A stretch of 64,000 nucleotides of DNA, taken from NCBI GenBank assembly GCA_016791445.1, contig JAEUMP010000002.1, positions 1-64,000 on the forward strand, read 5' to 3'. This document shows positions 53,072-62,215 of this stretch, in pieces (position 1 is the first letter of the stretch; each line of letters begins with the position of its first letter). The notes beneath the pieces are model-generated. The model saw nothing but the letters and a program-made list of their open reading frames with translations. It made no database searches and was not told the DNA's origin. Source of the DNA: Hyphomonadaceae bacterium. Lineage in GTDB: Bacteria > Pseudomonadota > Alphaproteobacteria > Caulobacterales > Aquidulcibacteraceae. Position numbers and translations under genes: made by a program.

Positions 53072-54292
53072 ATGACGTACGAAGTGATCCGGGCGCACGG
53101 GCGCGAAGTGAAGGCGTGGATTTCCGGCGTGCCGGTGGAACATGCTGCGATCGAGCAGCTGCGGAATACCGCGATGCTCGACATTGTGTGGCCGTATGTG
53201 GCCGCCATGCCGGACGTGCACTTCGGCCGCGGCGCGACCGTGGGCTCCGTCATTCCGACGAAGGGCGCGATCATTCCGGCGGCGGTTGGCGTCGACATCG
53301 GCTGCGGGATGATGGCGCAGGAAACCTCGCTCACCGCGAAGGATCTGCCCGACACGCTTGCGCCGCTGCGTTCGGAACTCGAGCGGAAAATCCCGGTCGG
53401 CAACGGCCCGGGCGGCGAGTGGAAAAGCGAGCGGCGTCCCGGCCGCGCGGATCAACGCCTGAAGGCGTCGAACGCGCAGGGTACGCTTGCCGATCGTCTG
53501 GATCGCATCCTCGACAAGCACCCCAAGGTGCGCGGCGACAAGATGTCGAACCAGATGGGCACGCTGGGCGGGGGCAACCACTTCGTCGAGATCTGTCTCG
53601 ACGAACGCGATGTCGTGTGGGTGATGCTGCACTCCGGCTCGCGCGGCACCGGCAACATGCTCGGAAACTACTTCATCGAGCGGGCGCGCGAGTCTGTCCT
53701 GAAGAAGGGCATCTCGCTGCCGGATCGCGATCTCGCCTATTTCGTCGAAGGCGAGGATGGCGACTTCGCCGACTACGTCGAAGCGGTGATGTGGGCGCAG
53801 GACTACGCGCGCGCCAACCGCGAGACGATGATGGCGTCCGCGCTCGAGGCGATGCGTGAGGCTTTGCCGCCGTTCAAGCTCGGCAAAACGGCGGTGAACT
53901 GCCACCACAACTACGTCGAGCCGGAGGACCACTTCGGCGAGCGTGTGTGGGTGACGCGCAAGGGGGCGGTGCGCGCGCGCGAAGGCGATCTCGGGATCAT
54001 CCCGGGATCGATGGGTGCGAAGTCGTTCATCGTGCGCGGTCTCGGCAACGCCGATGCGCTCTGCTCGTGCTCGCACGGCGCCGGGCGGACGATGTCGCGC
54101 GCGGAAGCCAAGCGCCGCTTCACCGTCGAGGATCACCTCGCGGCGACGGCGGGCGTGGAGTGCCGCAAGGACGAAGGCGTGATCGACGAGACGCCGATGG
54201 CCTACAAGGACATCGACGCCGTCATGGCCGCGCAGGCGGACCTCGTGTCCATCGTGCATACGCTGAAGCAGGTGGTGTGCGTGAAGGGCTAG
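53072..54292 (+). CDS. rtcB: RNA-splicing ligase RtcB
   Basis: The 406-residue protein matches E. coli RtcB throughout: GVPVEHAAIEQLRNTAML, MPDVHFGRGATVGSVIPTKG, GVDIGCGMMA (Mn-binding Asp and Cys), GTLGGGNHFVEI, MLHSGSRGTGN, NCHHNYVEPEDHFG and GIIPGSMGAKSFIVRGLGN with SHGAGR holding the guanylylated His. RtcB seals 2',3'-cyclic phosphate and 5'-OH RNA ends using GTP. No rtcA, rtcR or archease is adjacent, so control is not the classic RtcR type. Confidence 0.98.
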   Translation: MTYEVIRAHGREVKAWISGVPVEHAAIEQLRNTAMLDIVWPYVAAMPDVHFGRGATVGSVIPTKGAIIPAAVGVDIGCGMMAQETSLTAKDLPDTLAPLRSELERKIPVGNGPGGEWKSERRPGRADQRLKASNAQGTLADRLDRILDKHPKVRGDKMSNQMGTLGGGNHFVEICLDERDVVWVMLHSGSRGTGNMLGNYFIERARESVLKKGISLPDRDLAYFVEGEDGDFADYVEAVMWAQDYARANRETMMASALEAMREALPPFKLGKTAVNCHHNYVEPEDHFGERVWVTRKGAVRAREGDLGIIPGSMGAKSFIVRGLGNADALCSCSHGAGRTMSRAEAKRRFTVEDHLAATAGVECRKDEGVIDETPMAYKDIDAVMAAQADLVSIVHTLKQVVCVKG

Positions 54293-54302
54293 GGCGGCCA
54301 GG

Positions 54303-54330
54303 CCCGGCTCGTCCGAAAAGCCGAGCCGGG
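54303..54330 (+). terminator. Hairpin after rtcB
   Basis: CCCGGCTCG (54303-54311) pairs with CGAGCCGGG (54322-54330), loop 10 nt. No uridine run; likely terminator by position. Confidence 0.5.
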
Positions 54331-54393
54331 TCGCGTCCGTTCCGGCGACATGATAACGCGGGCGCGTATCAGCCGATGTTTGAGGGGGGCCTG

Positions 54394-55212
54394 ATGGCCG
54401 GAGTTCGCGGTTTCTGGGTGCGCGCTGCGCTTGTCCTGTCGCTGCTCGTGCCGGTGTGGTTCGCGGTCGCGGCGCTGGGGACCAAGTTCGGCCTGATCGA
54501 CTGGCGCGTCGGGCTGGGCGTGATGACCTTCCAGATCGGGCCGCTGCTCATGATGGGCGCGCTCGGGTTTGCGGTGATCGGGTTGGTGCTGGCGCTCATC
54601 GTCGCGCCGCGACGGGGCCGGCGCATCGCGCTCCTCGCCGCGCTCATTCCGGCGGCGGGGCTCGCCTTCGGCGCCTACACGTTGCAGACCATCCGCGACA
54701 TTCCCCCGCTGCACGACATCTCGACCGACCTCGTCGATCCACCGGGCTTCTCGCAGGACGTGCTCGACGCCCGCGCCAGGACGCCGGGCGCCAATCCGCT
54801 TGAATTGCAGACGGGCGTGATCCCGTCCTCGCCGAACTTTCCGGCCTATGCGAACCGCAAGGTGATCGAAGTGCATGCGGAAGCGTACGGCGACCTCAAG
54901 CCTCAGATTTCGGATGTCGCCCCGACCGACATCTTCCAGATCGTCGCGGACGCCGCGAGCGCCCAGGGGTGGAAGGTCACCCGCGCCGACGGCGCAGCCG
55001 GCGTGATCGAGGCGACTTACACGAGCTTCTGGTTCGGATTCGTCGACGACATCGTCATCCGCATACGGCCCCTGTCCGACGGGACGGGATCGGTCGTCGA
55101 CGTGCGATCGGTGTCGCGTGTGGGCCTCAGCGATCTCGGCGCCAACACCAAGCGGATACGCGCTTTCCAGGCGGACCTCGCCGAACGGCTGAACAACGCC
55201 GCGACCGGTTAG
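54394..55212 (+). CDS. DUF1499 membrane protein
   Basis: From ATG 54394 (GAGGGGGG upstream), 272 residues: three N-terminal helices (about 7-27, 46-67, 74-95) and a DUF1499 domain with PPLHDISTDLVDPPGF, SSPNFPAYANRKVIEVHAEA and the C-terminal DIVIRIRPLSDGTGSVVDVR and SVSRVGLSDLGANTKRI. Function unknown; related proteins occur across alphaproteobacteria. Its 3' end meets the OppC gene tail to tail with a 4-bp overlap. Confidence 0.93.
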   Translation: MAGVRGFWVRAALVLSLLVPVWFAVAALGTKFGLIDWRVGLGVMTFQIGPLLMMGALGFAVIGLVLALIVAPRRGRRIALLAALIPAAGLAFGAYTLQTIRDIPPLHDISTDLVDPPGFSQDVLDARARTPGANPLELQTGVIPSSPNFPAYANRKVIEVHAEAYGDLKPQISDVAPTDIFQIVADAASAQGWKVTRADGAAGVIEATYTSFWFGFVDDIVIRIRPLSDGTGSVVDVRSVSRVGLSDLGANTKRIRAFQADLAERLNNAATG

Positions 55213-56108
55213 CGGTCTTTCGGATCCAGCGCGTCGCGCAGGCCGTCGCCGACGAAGTTGAAGCACAGGAGCGTCGCGAACATCACCGTCGCCGGCCAGA
55301 TGATCATCCACGGCGCGGTGTCCATGTTGTTGGCGCCGTCGGCGATGAGCTTGCCGAGCGACGTGAGCGGCTCCTGCACGCCGAGACCGAGGAAGGAGAG
55401 GAAGCTCTCCAGCAAGATGACGCGCGCCACGTTCAGCGTGGCGAACACCACGACCGGGCCCATCAGGTTCGGCACGATGTGACCGAACACGATCGCCGGG
55501 CCCGATGCGCCGCCGGCCTTCGCCGCCTCGACGAACTCCTTCTGGCGCAGCGAAATGGTCTGGCCGCGAACGATGCGCGACATAGTGAGCCATTCGACCG
55601 CGCCGATGGCGATGAAGATCAGCCAGATGTTGGCGCCGAACACCACCATCAGAAGGATGACGAAGAAAATGAACGGGACGGAGTAAAGCACGTCGACGAT
55701 GCGCATCATGAACGCATCGACGCCGCCGCCCACATAGCCGGCCGTCGCTCCCCAGACCACGCCGATCGCCAGCGAAACCGCCGTCGCGACGAAGCCTACG
55801 GCCAACGAAATACCCAGTCCGAACAACACGCGCCCGAACAGGTCGCGGCCTTCCGTATCCGTGCCGAAGAAGTGCGTTCCGGTCGGCGCGATGGAGACCT
55901 TGTCGCGATAAAGCATGTCCACCGGGTGCAGGCCGAACAGCCCCGGAAAGGCGTAGTTGAGCATGCCGACGACGCCCAGCACCGTGAAGACCGCGAGGAG
56001 CACGATGCCCACGACGGCGGCAGGGTTGCGCATCAGGCGACGACGCGCGTCGTCCCAGAGGGAACGGCCCCTGGCGGGTTGGGGGAGCGTGGCGGCGATA
56101 CCTGTCAT
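55209..56108 (-). CDS. Peptide ABC transporter permease, OppC/DppC type
   Basis: The 299-residue protein has the N-terminal OppC motif (RRLMRNPAAVVGIVLLAVFT), a periplasmic loop with PTGTHFFGTDTEGRDLFGRV, and five helices with the EAA motif EFVEAAKAGGASGPAIVFGHI. It lies 4 bp after the OppB gene. No ATPase genes follow. Confidence 0.95.
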   Translation of the reverse strand: MTGIAATLPQPARGRSLWDDARRRLMRNPAAVVGIVLLAVFTVLGVVGMLNYAFPGLFGLHPVDMLYRDKVSIAPTGTHFFGTDTEGRDLFGRVLFGLGISLAVGFVATAVSLAIGVVWGATAGYVGGGVDAFMMRIVDVLYSVPFIFFVILLMVVFGANIWLIFIAIGAVEWLTMSRIVRGQTISLRQKEFVEAAKAGGASGPAIVFGHIVPNLMGPVVVFATLNVARVILLESFLSFLGLGVQEPLTSLGKLIADGANNMDTAPWMIIWPATVMFATLLCFNFVGDGLRDALDPKDR

Positions 56109-56112
56109 CGTC

Positions 56113-57042
56113 TCAGCTCCTGCGCGCGCGCGGGTCGAGCACGCCGTACATGACGTCGGACATCATGTTGAAGAACATGATCATCGCGGCGTACAGGATC
56201 ACGACGCCCATCACGAGCGTGTAGTCGCGTTGCAGGGCGGCGATGGTGAACTGCTTGCCGATGCCCGGCAGCTGGAAGACCGTCTCGATGACGAAGCCGC
56301 CGGTCAGCACCGTGGAAATCGCCGGGCCCAGATAGCTGACGACCGGGATCATCGCGACCGGCAGCGCGTGGCGCCAGATCACCTGCGCTTCGGGCAATCC
56401 TTTCGCGCGCGCCGTGCGGATAGCGTTGGAGCGCATCGCTTCGATCATGCTGGCGCGGATCAGGCGCGAGATGATCGCGATCTGGGGCAGGGCAAGCGCC
56501 ACTACGGGCAGCAGAAGGTGGGAGACGGTGTACTGGTCGCGATAGAGGCCGGCCGTCGGAAGCCACTGCAGCTGCACGCCGAAAACCAGCGAGAACAAGG
56601 GCGCCAGCACAAGGGGCGGGAGACAGACTCCTGCAACCGCGAAGCTCATCGCGACGTAGTCCTCGGGCCGGTTCTGTCGGAGCGCTGCCCAGATGCCCAG
56701 ACTGCAACCGACAAGCAGCGCCAGCGATATGGCCGCGCCGCCGATGATCAGACTGGTGGGAAGTCCCTCTGCGATGATGTCGGCGACGTCCTTGTCCTTG
56801 TACTTCATCGACGGGCCGAGGTCGCCTTGAAGCAGCCGCGTGACATAGAGGACGAACTGCTCGCCGACGGGCTTGTCGAGGTCGTAGGCGGCCAGCATCC
56901 GCTGTTCGATCTCGGCGGGAACCTGGCGTTCGGAGCTGAATGGGGATCCGGGCGCGGCGCGCATGAGGAAGAAGGCGGCGGCGATGATCACGAACATCGT
57001 CGGTATCGCGATCAGCAGTCGTCTGAGGATCTGTACGAGCAT
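56113..57042 (-). CDS. Peptide ABC transporter permease, OppB/DppB type
   Basis: From ATG 57042 (MLVQILRRLLIAIPTMFVII) 309 residues with six helices. The EAA region AIRTARAKGLPEAQVIWRHA and YLGPAISTVLTGGFVIETVF are typical of OppB. An N-terminal extension to 57153 in the same frame is not used. Diverges from the DUF442 gene by 109 bp, where its promoter must be. The binding protein at 62216 is the likely partner. Confidence 0.95.
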   Translation of the reverse strand: MLVQILRRLLIAIPTMFVIIAAAFFLMRAAPGSPFSSERQVPAEIEQRMLAAYDLDKPVGEQFVLYVTRLLQGDLGPSMKYKDKDVADIIAEGLPTSLIIGGAAISLALLVGCSLGIWAALRQNRPEDYVAMSFAVAGVCLPPLVLAPLFSLVFGVQLQWLPTAGLYRDQYTVSHLLLPVVALALPQIAIISRLIRASMIEAMRSNAIRTARAKGLPEAQVIWRHALPVAMIPVVSYLGPAISTVLTGGFVIETVFQLPGIGKQFTIAALQRDYTLVMGVVILYAAMIMFFNMMSDVMYGVLDPRARRS

Positions 57043-57151
57043 GCAGCGGTTCCGGTCGCCGGCGGGACCCGTTACGGCCCCGTCATGCGGCAGGGGGACC
57101 TTTTCCGCCGTCGCGATCCATGTCAACGAGCCCGCCGCAGTGGAGGAGCCC

Positions 57152-57586
57152 ATGCCCGATTTCAGGCGCGTGACGGACGATTTCTACGTCAGCCCCCAGC
57201 TGACCCCGGCAGATCTGACTGCGGCGGCGGCGGCGGGTTTCCGGGCGGTCGTCCGCAACCGGCCGGATGGCGAGCAGCCCGGCCAGCCGACGGCTGCGGA
57301 AATCGATGCGGCGGCAGCGGCGGCCGGTCTGGCTTCCTACGCCGTGCCGCTCGCGGCCCCGTCGGCGGCTGGTCCGGCGGAAGCCGACGCCCTGGCCGGA
57401 ATCATGAAGTCGGCTGGTGGTCCGGTGCTCGCCTACTGTCGCTCCGGGACCCGGTCGGTGACGTTGTGGGCGATGGCGGTGGTGCGCTCGGGGACCATGA
57501 GCCCCAAGGCGGCCATGGAGGCGGCCCAGGGCGCAGGCTACGATCTGTCAGCGCTGGAGCCGCTACTCGGTGGACTTGCCCCCTGA
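57152..57586 (+). CDS. DUF442/TIGR01244 family phosphatase-like protein
   Basis: The 144-residue protein has FYVSPQLTPADLTAAAAAGF, VRNRPDGEQPGQPTAAEI and a Cys-loop YCRSGTRSVTLWAM (C-x5-R), a dual-specificity-phosphatase-like fold used in sulfide or persulfide handling (for example fused to ETHE1-like domains). GGAGGAG upstream. Its role is uncertain. Confidence 0.9.
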   Translation: MPDFRRVTDDFYVSPQLTPADLTAAAAAGFRAVVRNRPDGEQPGQPTAAEIDAAAAAAGLASYAVPLAAPSAAGPAEADALAGIMKSAGGPVLAYCRSGTRSVTLWAMAVVRSGTMSPKAAMEAAQGAGYDLSALEPLLGGLAP

Positions 57587-57592
57587 GGGGCG

Positions 57593-57763
57593 TCAGACGC
57601 GGACGCCGAGCACCGCGAGCCCAAGTCGGCCGATCGCCAGCGCCAGCACGGCCAGCACGGCGGTGCGACAGCGGTCGGTCACGAACAGCACGATATCGAC
57701 AAGGGCGCCAAGCATGCGGGCCGTGGTCTGCAAGGCCTGCGCCAGAGCGATGGACGAAGCCAT
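57593..57763 (-). CDS. Small membrane protein (possible)
   Basis: 56 codons from ATG 57763 (MASSIALAQALQTTARMLGA). One strong membrane helix (about 28-50, RTAVLAVLALAIGRLGLAVL). Codon use is GC3-rich and plausible for coding, but there is no strong ribosome site; GTG at 57790 is an alternative. It is antisense to the gap before the ATP-grasp gene. Unnamed and uncertain. Confidence 0.4.
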   Translation of the reverse strand: MASSIALAQALQTTARMLGALVDIVLFVTDRCRTAVLAVLALAIGRLGLAVLGVRV

Positions 57764-57807
57764 CCGCCCCGCGTACGACGCGCGGCGCACGAACGACGCG
57801 GAACCCC

Positions 57808-58752
57808 ATGGCCGGCATAAACTGGATCAATGACTTCGAATGGGAGTGGGGGCGCCTCAGGGTCAAAAAGACCGGCGCGATCGTGCCGTTCTCCAAGGCG
57901 ATCCGCAGCGAAGTGCTCGCATGGTTTGACTTCTATTTTGCGGTGCGCCGGGCGCCGCGCGAGGCCGGCGCGCCTTTCACGATCGCTTTCGCACCTGACA
58001 GGCCGCGCCCCTGGTATCTGATTTGGCCGGTGCTGCGGTTGGCGGGCGCGCGCTTCGTGTCGGACACGGCACGCGCGGATGTGGTGATGCAGTTCGAAGA
58101 CGCCACGCGACCGCATCCCCTCGAGGCCCCAAGCGACGCCAAGGGGCGGCTCATGAATTTCCGCTGCACGGACGTCTCCAAGAGTCGGGTGGCCGAGGCG
58201 TTCGAGGCGGCCTTCGGCTACGCGCTCGCCATCGATCCCAAGGCGCATGTCGGAGAGGCTGTGGAGAAGTCGGAGGAAAACGGGGCGCACGACGGGCGCA
58301 TCGTGCAGTGCCCGACCGATCCGAGACCGGGGTGCGTTTATCAGCGGGTGGTGGAAAATCGGATGGGCGCGCGTCCGGACCTCGTCGAGGATATCCGGAC
58401 ACCAACATTGGGCGGTCGCCCCTCCGTGGTGTTCCTCAAGAGACGGCGCGTGACGGATCGCTTCGCGAACGCCAATGTCGAGGTGGTCGTGGTGAAGCCG
58501 GAAGATGTCTATTCACAGGACGAGTTGGCCGCCATCGAGCGGTTCACGCAGATACTGGGCCTTGACTGGGGTGGCCTCGACGTGTTGCGGGATGCGCGAG
58601 AGGGACGACTTTACATCGTAGACGCCAACAAGACGGACATGGGCCCGCCGACCGCGTTGCCGCTTGCCGAAAAACTTCACGCCACCCGGGTCATGGCGCG
58701 CGCGTTCCGCGCTTATGTGACCGGCGCGGCGCAAAACGACCGAGGGAATTGA
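57808..58752 (+). CDS. ATP-grasp-like protein of unknown substrate
   Basis: The 314-residue protein has an unusual start (WINDFEWEWGRLRVKK) and a C-terminal part with the order YQRVVENRMGARPDLVEDIR, RPSVVFLKRR, LDWGGLDVLRDAREGRLYIV and DANKTDMGPP. The D-x-x-R...DANK pattern is the metal-ATP segment of ATP-grasp ligases, but a glycine-rich loop is not clear. Carboxylate-amine ligation is the family's usual reaction. It is coupled to the next gene by TGATG. Moderate confidence in the fold, low in function. Confidence 0.7.
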   Translation: MAGINWINDFEWEWGRLRVKKTGAIVPFSKAIRSEVLAWFDFYFAVRRAPREAGAPFTIAFAPDRPRPWYLIWPVLRLAGARFVSDTARADVVMQFEDATRPHPLEAPSDAKGRLMNFRCTDVSKSRVAEAFEAAFGYALAIDPKAHVGEAVEKSEENGAHDGRIVQCPTDPRPGCVYQRVVENRMGARPDLVEDIRTPTLGGRPSVVFLKRRRVTDRFANANVEVVVVKPEDVYSQDELAAIERFTQILGLDWGGLDVLRDAREGRLYIVDANKTDMGPPTALPLAEKLHATRVMARAFRAYVTGAAQNDRGN

Positions 58753-59663
58753 TGGCCGTGAAGATACCCTTCGTGCGCGACCTCGCGTTCGAATACGAAA
58801 AGCCGCAGAAGGTCAGTCCGCTCATCCGGCGGCTGGTGGCGAATAACCCCGGACCGTTCACCTATTATGGCACCGGCGTGTATATCGTCGGTCAAGGCGA
58901 AGTGGCTGTGATCGATCCAGGTCCGGACATCCCTTCTCACATCGAGGCTCTGATTGCAGCGCTCGATGGCGAGAAGGTCACGCACATTTTCGTCACCCAT
59001 GGTCACATGGACCATTCTCCCGCTGCTAGGCCTCTGGCGAAGGCGACAGGCGCGACGATCTACGCTTGTGGCGAGCCGGTGATCCCGTCAGACAGCGAAG
59101 TCCGCATGGAGGCGGGCGACGATCTAGGCTTCAAGCCGGATGTTGAAGTTCACGACGGACAGCTGTTCCACGGCAATGGCTGGACGATCGAGGCGGTGTT
59201 CACGCCGGGGCACACGTCGCACCACGTCGCGTACGCGTTGAAGGAAGAGAACGTTCTCTTTCCTGGCGACCACATCATGGGGTGGTCCACCACCGTGATC
59301 TCGCCGCCGGACGGCGACATGAGCGACTATTTCGCCAGTCTGGAAAAGGTCCGGGACAGAAACTACGACAAGCTGTGGCCGACGCACGGACCGCCTATCG
59401 AGGGCAATGTCCGTGAGTTCGTGCAGGCGTACATCGATCACCGGTTGTCGCGCGAGAGCCAGATTCTGGAGCAGTTGAGGCAGGGGCGTTCGACGATCCG
59501 GGACATGGTTTCAGTCATGTATGCGGACGTGGACAAGAAACTCCATCCGGCAGCATGTCACTCCGTGCTCGCTCACATGATCCGACTCGTGAAGACCGGC
59601 CGCGTTGCGTGCATGGATGAACCGTGCGTCGATGCGATCTACACGCTGCCGAACGCGGGGTAG
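58752..59663 (+). CDS. Metallo-beta-lactamase-fold hydrolase
   Basis: The 303-residue protein has the zinc site FVTHGHMDHSPAA (HxHxDH), a His in PGHTSHHVAYAL, an Asp in FPGDHIMGW and a C-terminal winged-helix region (MYADVDKKLHPAACHSVLAH, MIRLVKTGRV) of the LACTB2/glyoxalase II-like group. Activity could be on RNA, thioesters or nucleotides. Coupled to the ATP-grasp-like gene, suggesting synthesis and hydrolysis of one compound, though this is inference. Confidence 0.92.
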   Translation: MAVKIPFVRDLAFEYEKPQKVSPLIRRLVANNPGPFTYYGTGVYIVGQGEVAVIDPGPDIPSHIEALIAALDGEKVTHIFVTHGHMDHSPAARPLAKATGATIYACGEPVIPSDSEVRMEAGDDLGFKPDVEVHDGQLFHGNGWTIEAVFTPGHTSHHVAYALKEENVLFPGDHIMGWSTTVISPPDGDMSDYFASLEKVRDRNYDKLWPTHGPPIEGNVREFVQAYIDHRLSRESQILEQLRQGRSTIRDMVSVMYADVDKKLHPAACHSVLAHMIRLVKTGRVACMDEPCVDAIYTLPNAG

Positions 59664-59680
59664 CTGCGAAAAGCGGCGCG

Positions 59681-61543
59681 TCAGTCGCCGATGGCTTCGC
59701 GGACTTTCTCAGCCAGCTGGTCGAGTGAATAGGGCTTCACCAGTAGGCGCGCGCCAGCATCCACGACGCCGTTGTGAACGACTGCGTTCTTGGTATAGCC
59801 CGTCGTGTAGAGAACCTTGAGGTCCGGTCGCAGCTGGACCGCCGTATCGGCAAGGACGCGGCCCGTCATGCCCGGCATCACGATGTCGGTGAACAGCAGC
59901 GAGACCTTCCGGTTCTCGTCTGAAAGCAGTTCGAGCGCCGTTTCACCGTTGGATGCGTGGATTACCGTATAGCCGAGCTCGCGAAGCGCCGCGACGCTCA
60001 CCACCCGCACACGGTCGTCGTCTTCCACCACGAGAATGATCTCGTTCGCGGCGCCGCCCGGCATGGCGGCCTTTTCGGCATGCACCCCTTCCTCTTCGCC
60101 GGCCTCATGGCTGCGTGGCAGATAGATCTTGACCGTCGTGCCGGCGCCCGGCTCGGAGTAGATTTTCACGTGGCCGCCGCTCTGCTTCACGAAGCCGAAC
60201 ACCTGTGACAACCCCAGTCCCGTTCCCTTGCCGACTTCCTTGGTCGTGAAGAAGGGATCGAATGCACGCGCGATGACATCGGCGCTCATCCCGGTTCCGG
60301 TGTCGCTGACTGCGAGCATCGCGTATTGGCCTTCGCGGACGTCGGCGTGCTGCCGCGCATAGTCTGAATCCAGATGACAGTTGGCCGTTTCGACCGTGAG
60401 CTTGCCGCCTTCCGGCATCGCATCACGCGCATTGACGGCGAGGTTGAGCAGAACGCTCTCCAGTTGACTGGGGTCTGCGAGGACGCGCCACAGGCCGGCG
60501 GCGAGAACGGTCTCCACCTCAATGCGTTCGCCCAACGATCGACGCAGGACTTCGGACATACCGGATACCAGCCGGTTCATATCCAGCGTCTGAGGCTGGA
60601 GCGGTTGGCGCCGTGAATAGGCCAGCAGCCGGTTCGTGAGCGCGGTGGCGTGTTGCGCGCCTTCAAGAGCGCTGTCGAGGAAGCGCGAGACGTTTGCATC
60701 GCCCTTGTCGAGCCGCCGCCGCGCCAGATCGATGCCGCCGACGATGACGGCGAGGACATTGTTGAAGTCGTGCGCGATCCCGCCGGTGAGTTGTCCGAGC
60801 ACCTCCATCTTCTGGATGTGCCGCGCTTCGGCCTCTGCGGCCTCGCGACGGGCGCTCTCTTCGACAAGCTGACGATTGGTCGCCTGCAGGTGTTCGTAGG
60901 CGCGCCGTCCGATGTAGAAGGCGACGCCCGCGAGCAGTGTGATGATCACCGTGAGCGCGATGATGTTGAATCGCGTTTCCCGGGCGCTCCTTTCCGCATC
61001 GACGCTGCGGATGCCCAGCAGGATTCGCTCCTCCGTTCGGATCTGGCCCACGAGTTCGCGGATGCGATCCATCGTCGCCTTGCCGTTGTTCGAACGGACT
61101 TCGCGCAACGCCTCCGGTCCGCGGTTGTTCTTGCGCAGTTCGACCGTCGCGCTGAGTTCCTCCAGCTTGGTGGCGACCAGGCCTTCAAGTTCGCGCAGGC
61201 TCGTTTGCTGACTTGGATTGTCGCGGGTGATGACCAGCAGCGCGTCGATCGCCTTGGGCGCTTCCCTGACGCCGGTCTCGAAGGGGCCGAGATAGGAGGG
61301 ATCGCCTGTCAGCAAATAGCCGCGCTGGCCGGTTTCGGCGTCCTGGATCAGCGACAGCATGTCTGCCACGCGGGTCTGCACTTCCAGGGACTGGCGCACG
61401 CTTGCGGCGTGGCCAAGTCGGCGCTCGAATGTCGTGATCGACGTCAGCGCCGACAGAAGCAGCAGCAGGAATCCCCCCGCCAGCGCGATCGCGGCGATGA
61501 GGGACCTGCGCGATGTCGGGTCAGCGTCGGCCATGTCCCGCAT
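59681..61543 (-). CDS. CHASE3 hybrid sensor histidine kinase with receiver domain
   Basis: The 620-residue protein has an N-terminal membrane helix (about 14-36), a CHASE3 sensor (40-185, ending in the helix at 193-211), a HisKA His258 (GQLTGGIAHDFNNVLAVIVG) and HATPase (SVLLNLAVNARDAMPEGGKL, VSDTGTGMSADVI, GKGTGLGLSQVFGFVKQSGG), then a receiver domain (from about 500, EIILVVEDDDRVRVV, Asp in LFTDIVMPGMTG). It belongs to the NtrB/PhoR-like kinases with C-terminal receiver common in this group. No partner regulator is adjacent. Confidence 0.95.
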   Translation of the reverse strand: MRDMADADPTSRRSLIAAIALAGGFLLLLLSALTSITTFERRLGHAASVRQSLEVQTRVADMLSLIQDAETGQRGYLLTGDPSYLGPFETGVREAPKAIDALLVITRDNPSQQTSLRELEGLVATKLEELSATVELRKNNRGPEALREVRSNNGKATMDRIRELVGQIRTEERILLGIRSVDAERSARETRFNIIALTVIITLLAGVAFYIGRRAYEHLQATNRQLVEESARREAAEAEARHIQKMEVLGQLTGGIAHDFNNVLAVIVGGIDLARRRLDKGDANVSRFLDSALEGAQHATALTNRLLAYSRRQPLQPQTLDMNRLVSGMSEVLRRSLGERIEVETVLAAGLWRVLADPSQLESVLLNLAVNARDAMPEGGKLTVETANCHLDSDYARQHADVREGQYAMLAVSDTGTGMSADVIARAFDPFFTTKEVGKGTGLGLSQVFGFVKQSGGHVKIYSEPGAGTTVKIYLPRSHEAGEEEGVHAEKAAMPGGAANEIILVVEDDDRVRVVSVAALRELGYTVIHASNGETALELLSDENRKVSLLFTDIVMPGMTGRVLADTAVQLRPDLKVLYTTGYTKNAVVHNGVVDAGARLLVKPYSLDQLAEKVREAIGD

Positions 61544-61586
61544 GTGTCACACGCGGTTCACGCCTTCAAGCAATGCGCAGGAGCGA

Positions 61587-62132
61587 TCACTGCGTCCGTC
61601 GCACGCGTAGCGCTGGTCCCCCGCCATCGGCGGAGAGAAGATAGCTGCCGAGCGACGCCTTGCGCACGGTCACGGTCGCGCCCACCCGCGCATAGCGATT
61701 TTCCTGGGCGACGAGGACTATCCAGACTTGGCCGTTGTCCATCACGAAAGTCTGATTGCCGTCGCTGCGTCCCAGTCGAACAATTTTCATGGACTGGGAA
61801 CTCGGCGCCTCATCCACCACGGTTCCGTCAGCGCGGCGGGTTCCCGGAAGTCCGAGACGGGGCAGGCTCGGGAGCGAGAAGCCGAAGGATTCGCGTTCGA
61901 TCTCGCGCACGCGATTGGCGTCAACGGCCGCGAATTCGCCTGTAGCTTCAGCGCTGCGCAGTCCGGCGACCGCCGCGTCGAAGCAGGCGAGCCTCGCCTC
62001 CGCTTCAGCGACGCCGGCGCAGGCATAGACCTTCGCCAGCGCCTCGGGCGACTGGTTCCCGGAAGCCGACTGCGCGGCTGCTGGGCCGCAAACCAGAAAC
62101 GCCACCGCCATCGAAATGCAGACCGCGCGCAT
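61587..62132 (-). CDS. Secreted protein of unknown function
   Basis: The 181-residue protein has a signal peptide (MRAVCISMAVAFLVCGPAAA), an N-terminal segment with YACAGVAEAEARLACFDAAV (a short cysteine-containing helix seen in many alphaproteobacterial secreted proteins), and a C-terminal domain with MKIVRLGRSDGNQTFVMDNG, QVWIVLVAQENRYARVGATV. Strand-rich end may bind a carbohydrate or peptide. Not recognised. Divergent from the binding protein by 83 bp. Confidence 0.75.
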   Translation of the reverse strand: MRAVCISMAVAFLVCGPAAAQSASGNQSPEALAKVYACAGVAEAEARLACFDAAVAGLRSAEATGEFAAVDANRVREIERESFGFSLPSLPRLGLPGTRRADGTVVDEAPSSQSMKIVRLGRSDGNQTFVMDNGQVWIVLVAQENRYARVGATVTVRKASLGSYLLSADGGGPALRVRRTQ

Positions 62133-62215
62133 GAACCTCTCCCCGAAAGCGTCGCAGCACTCTAGTGTTCGGATTTGTAATGTCAGCCTGTCGGCGGGCT
62201 GGATGGAGACAGCGC

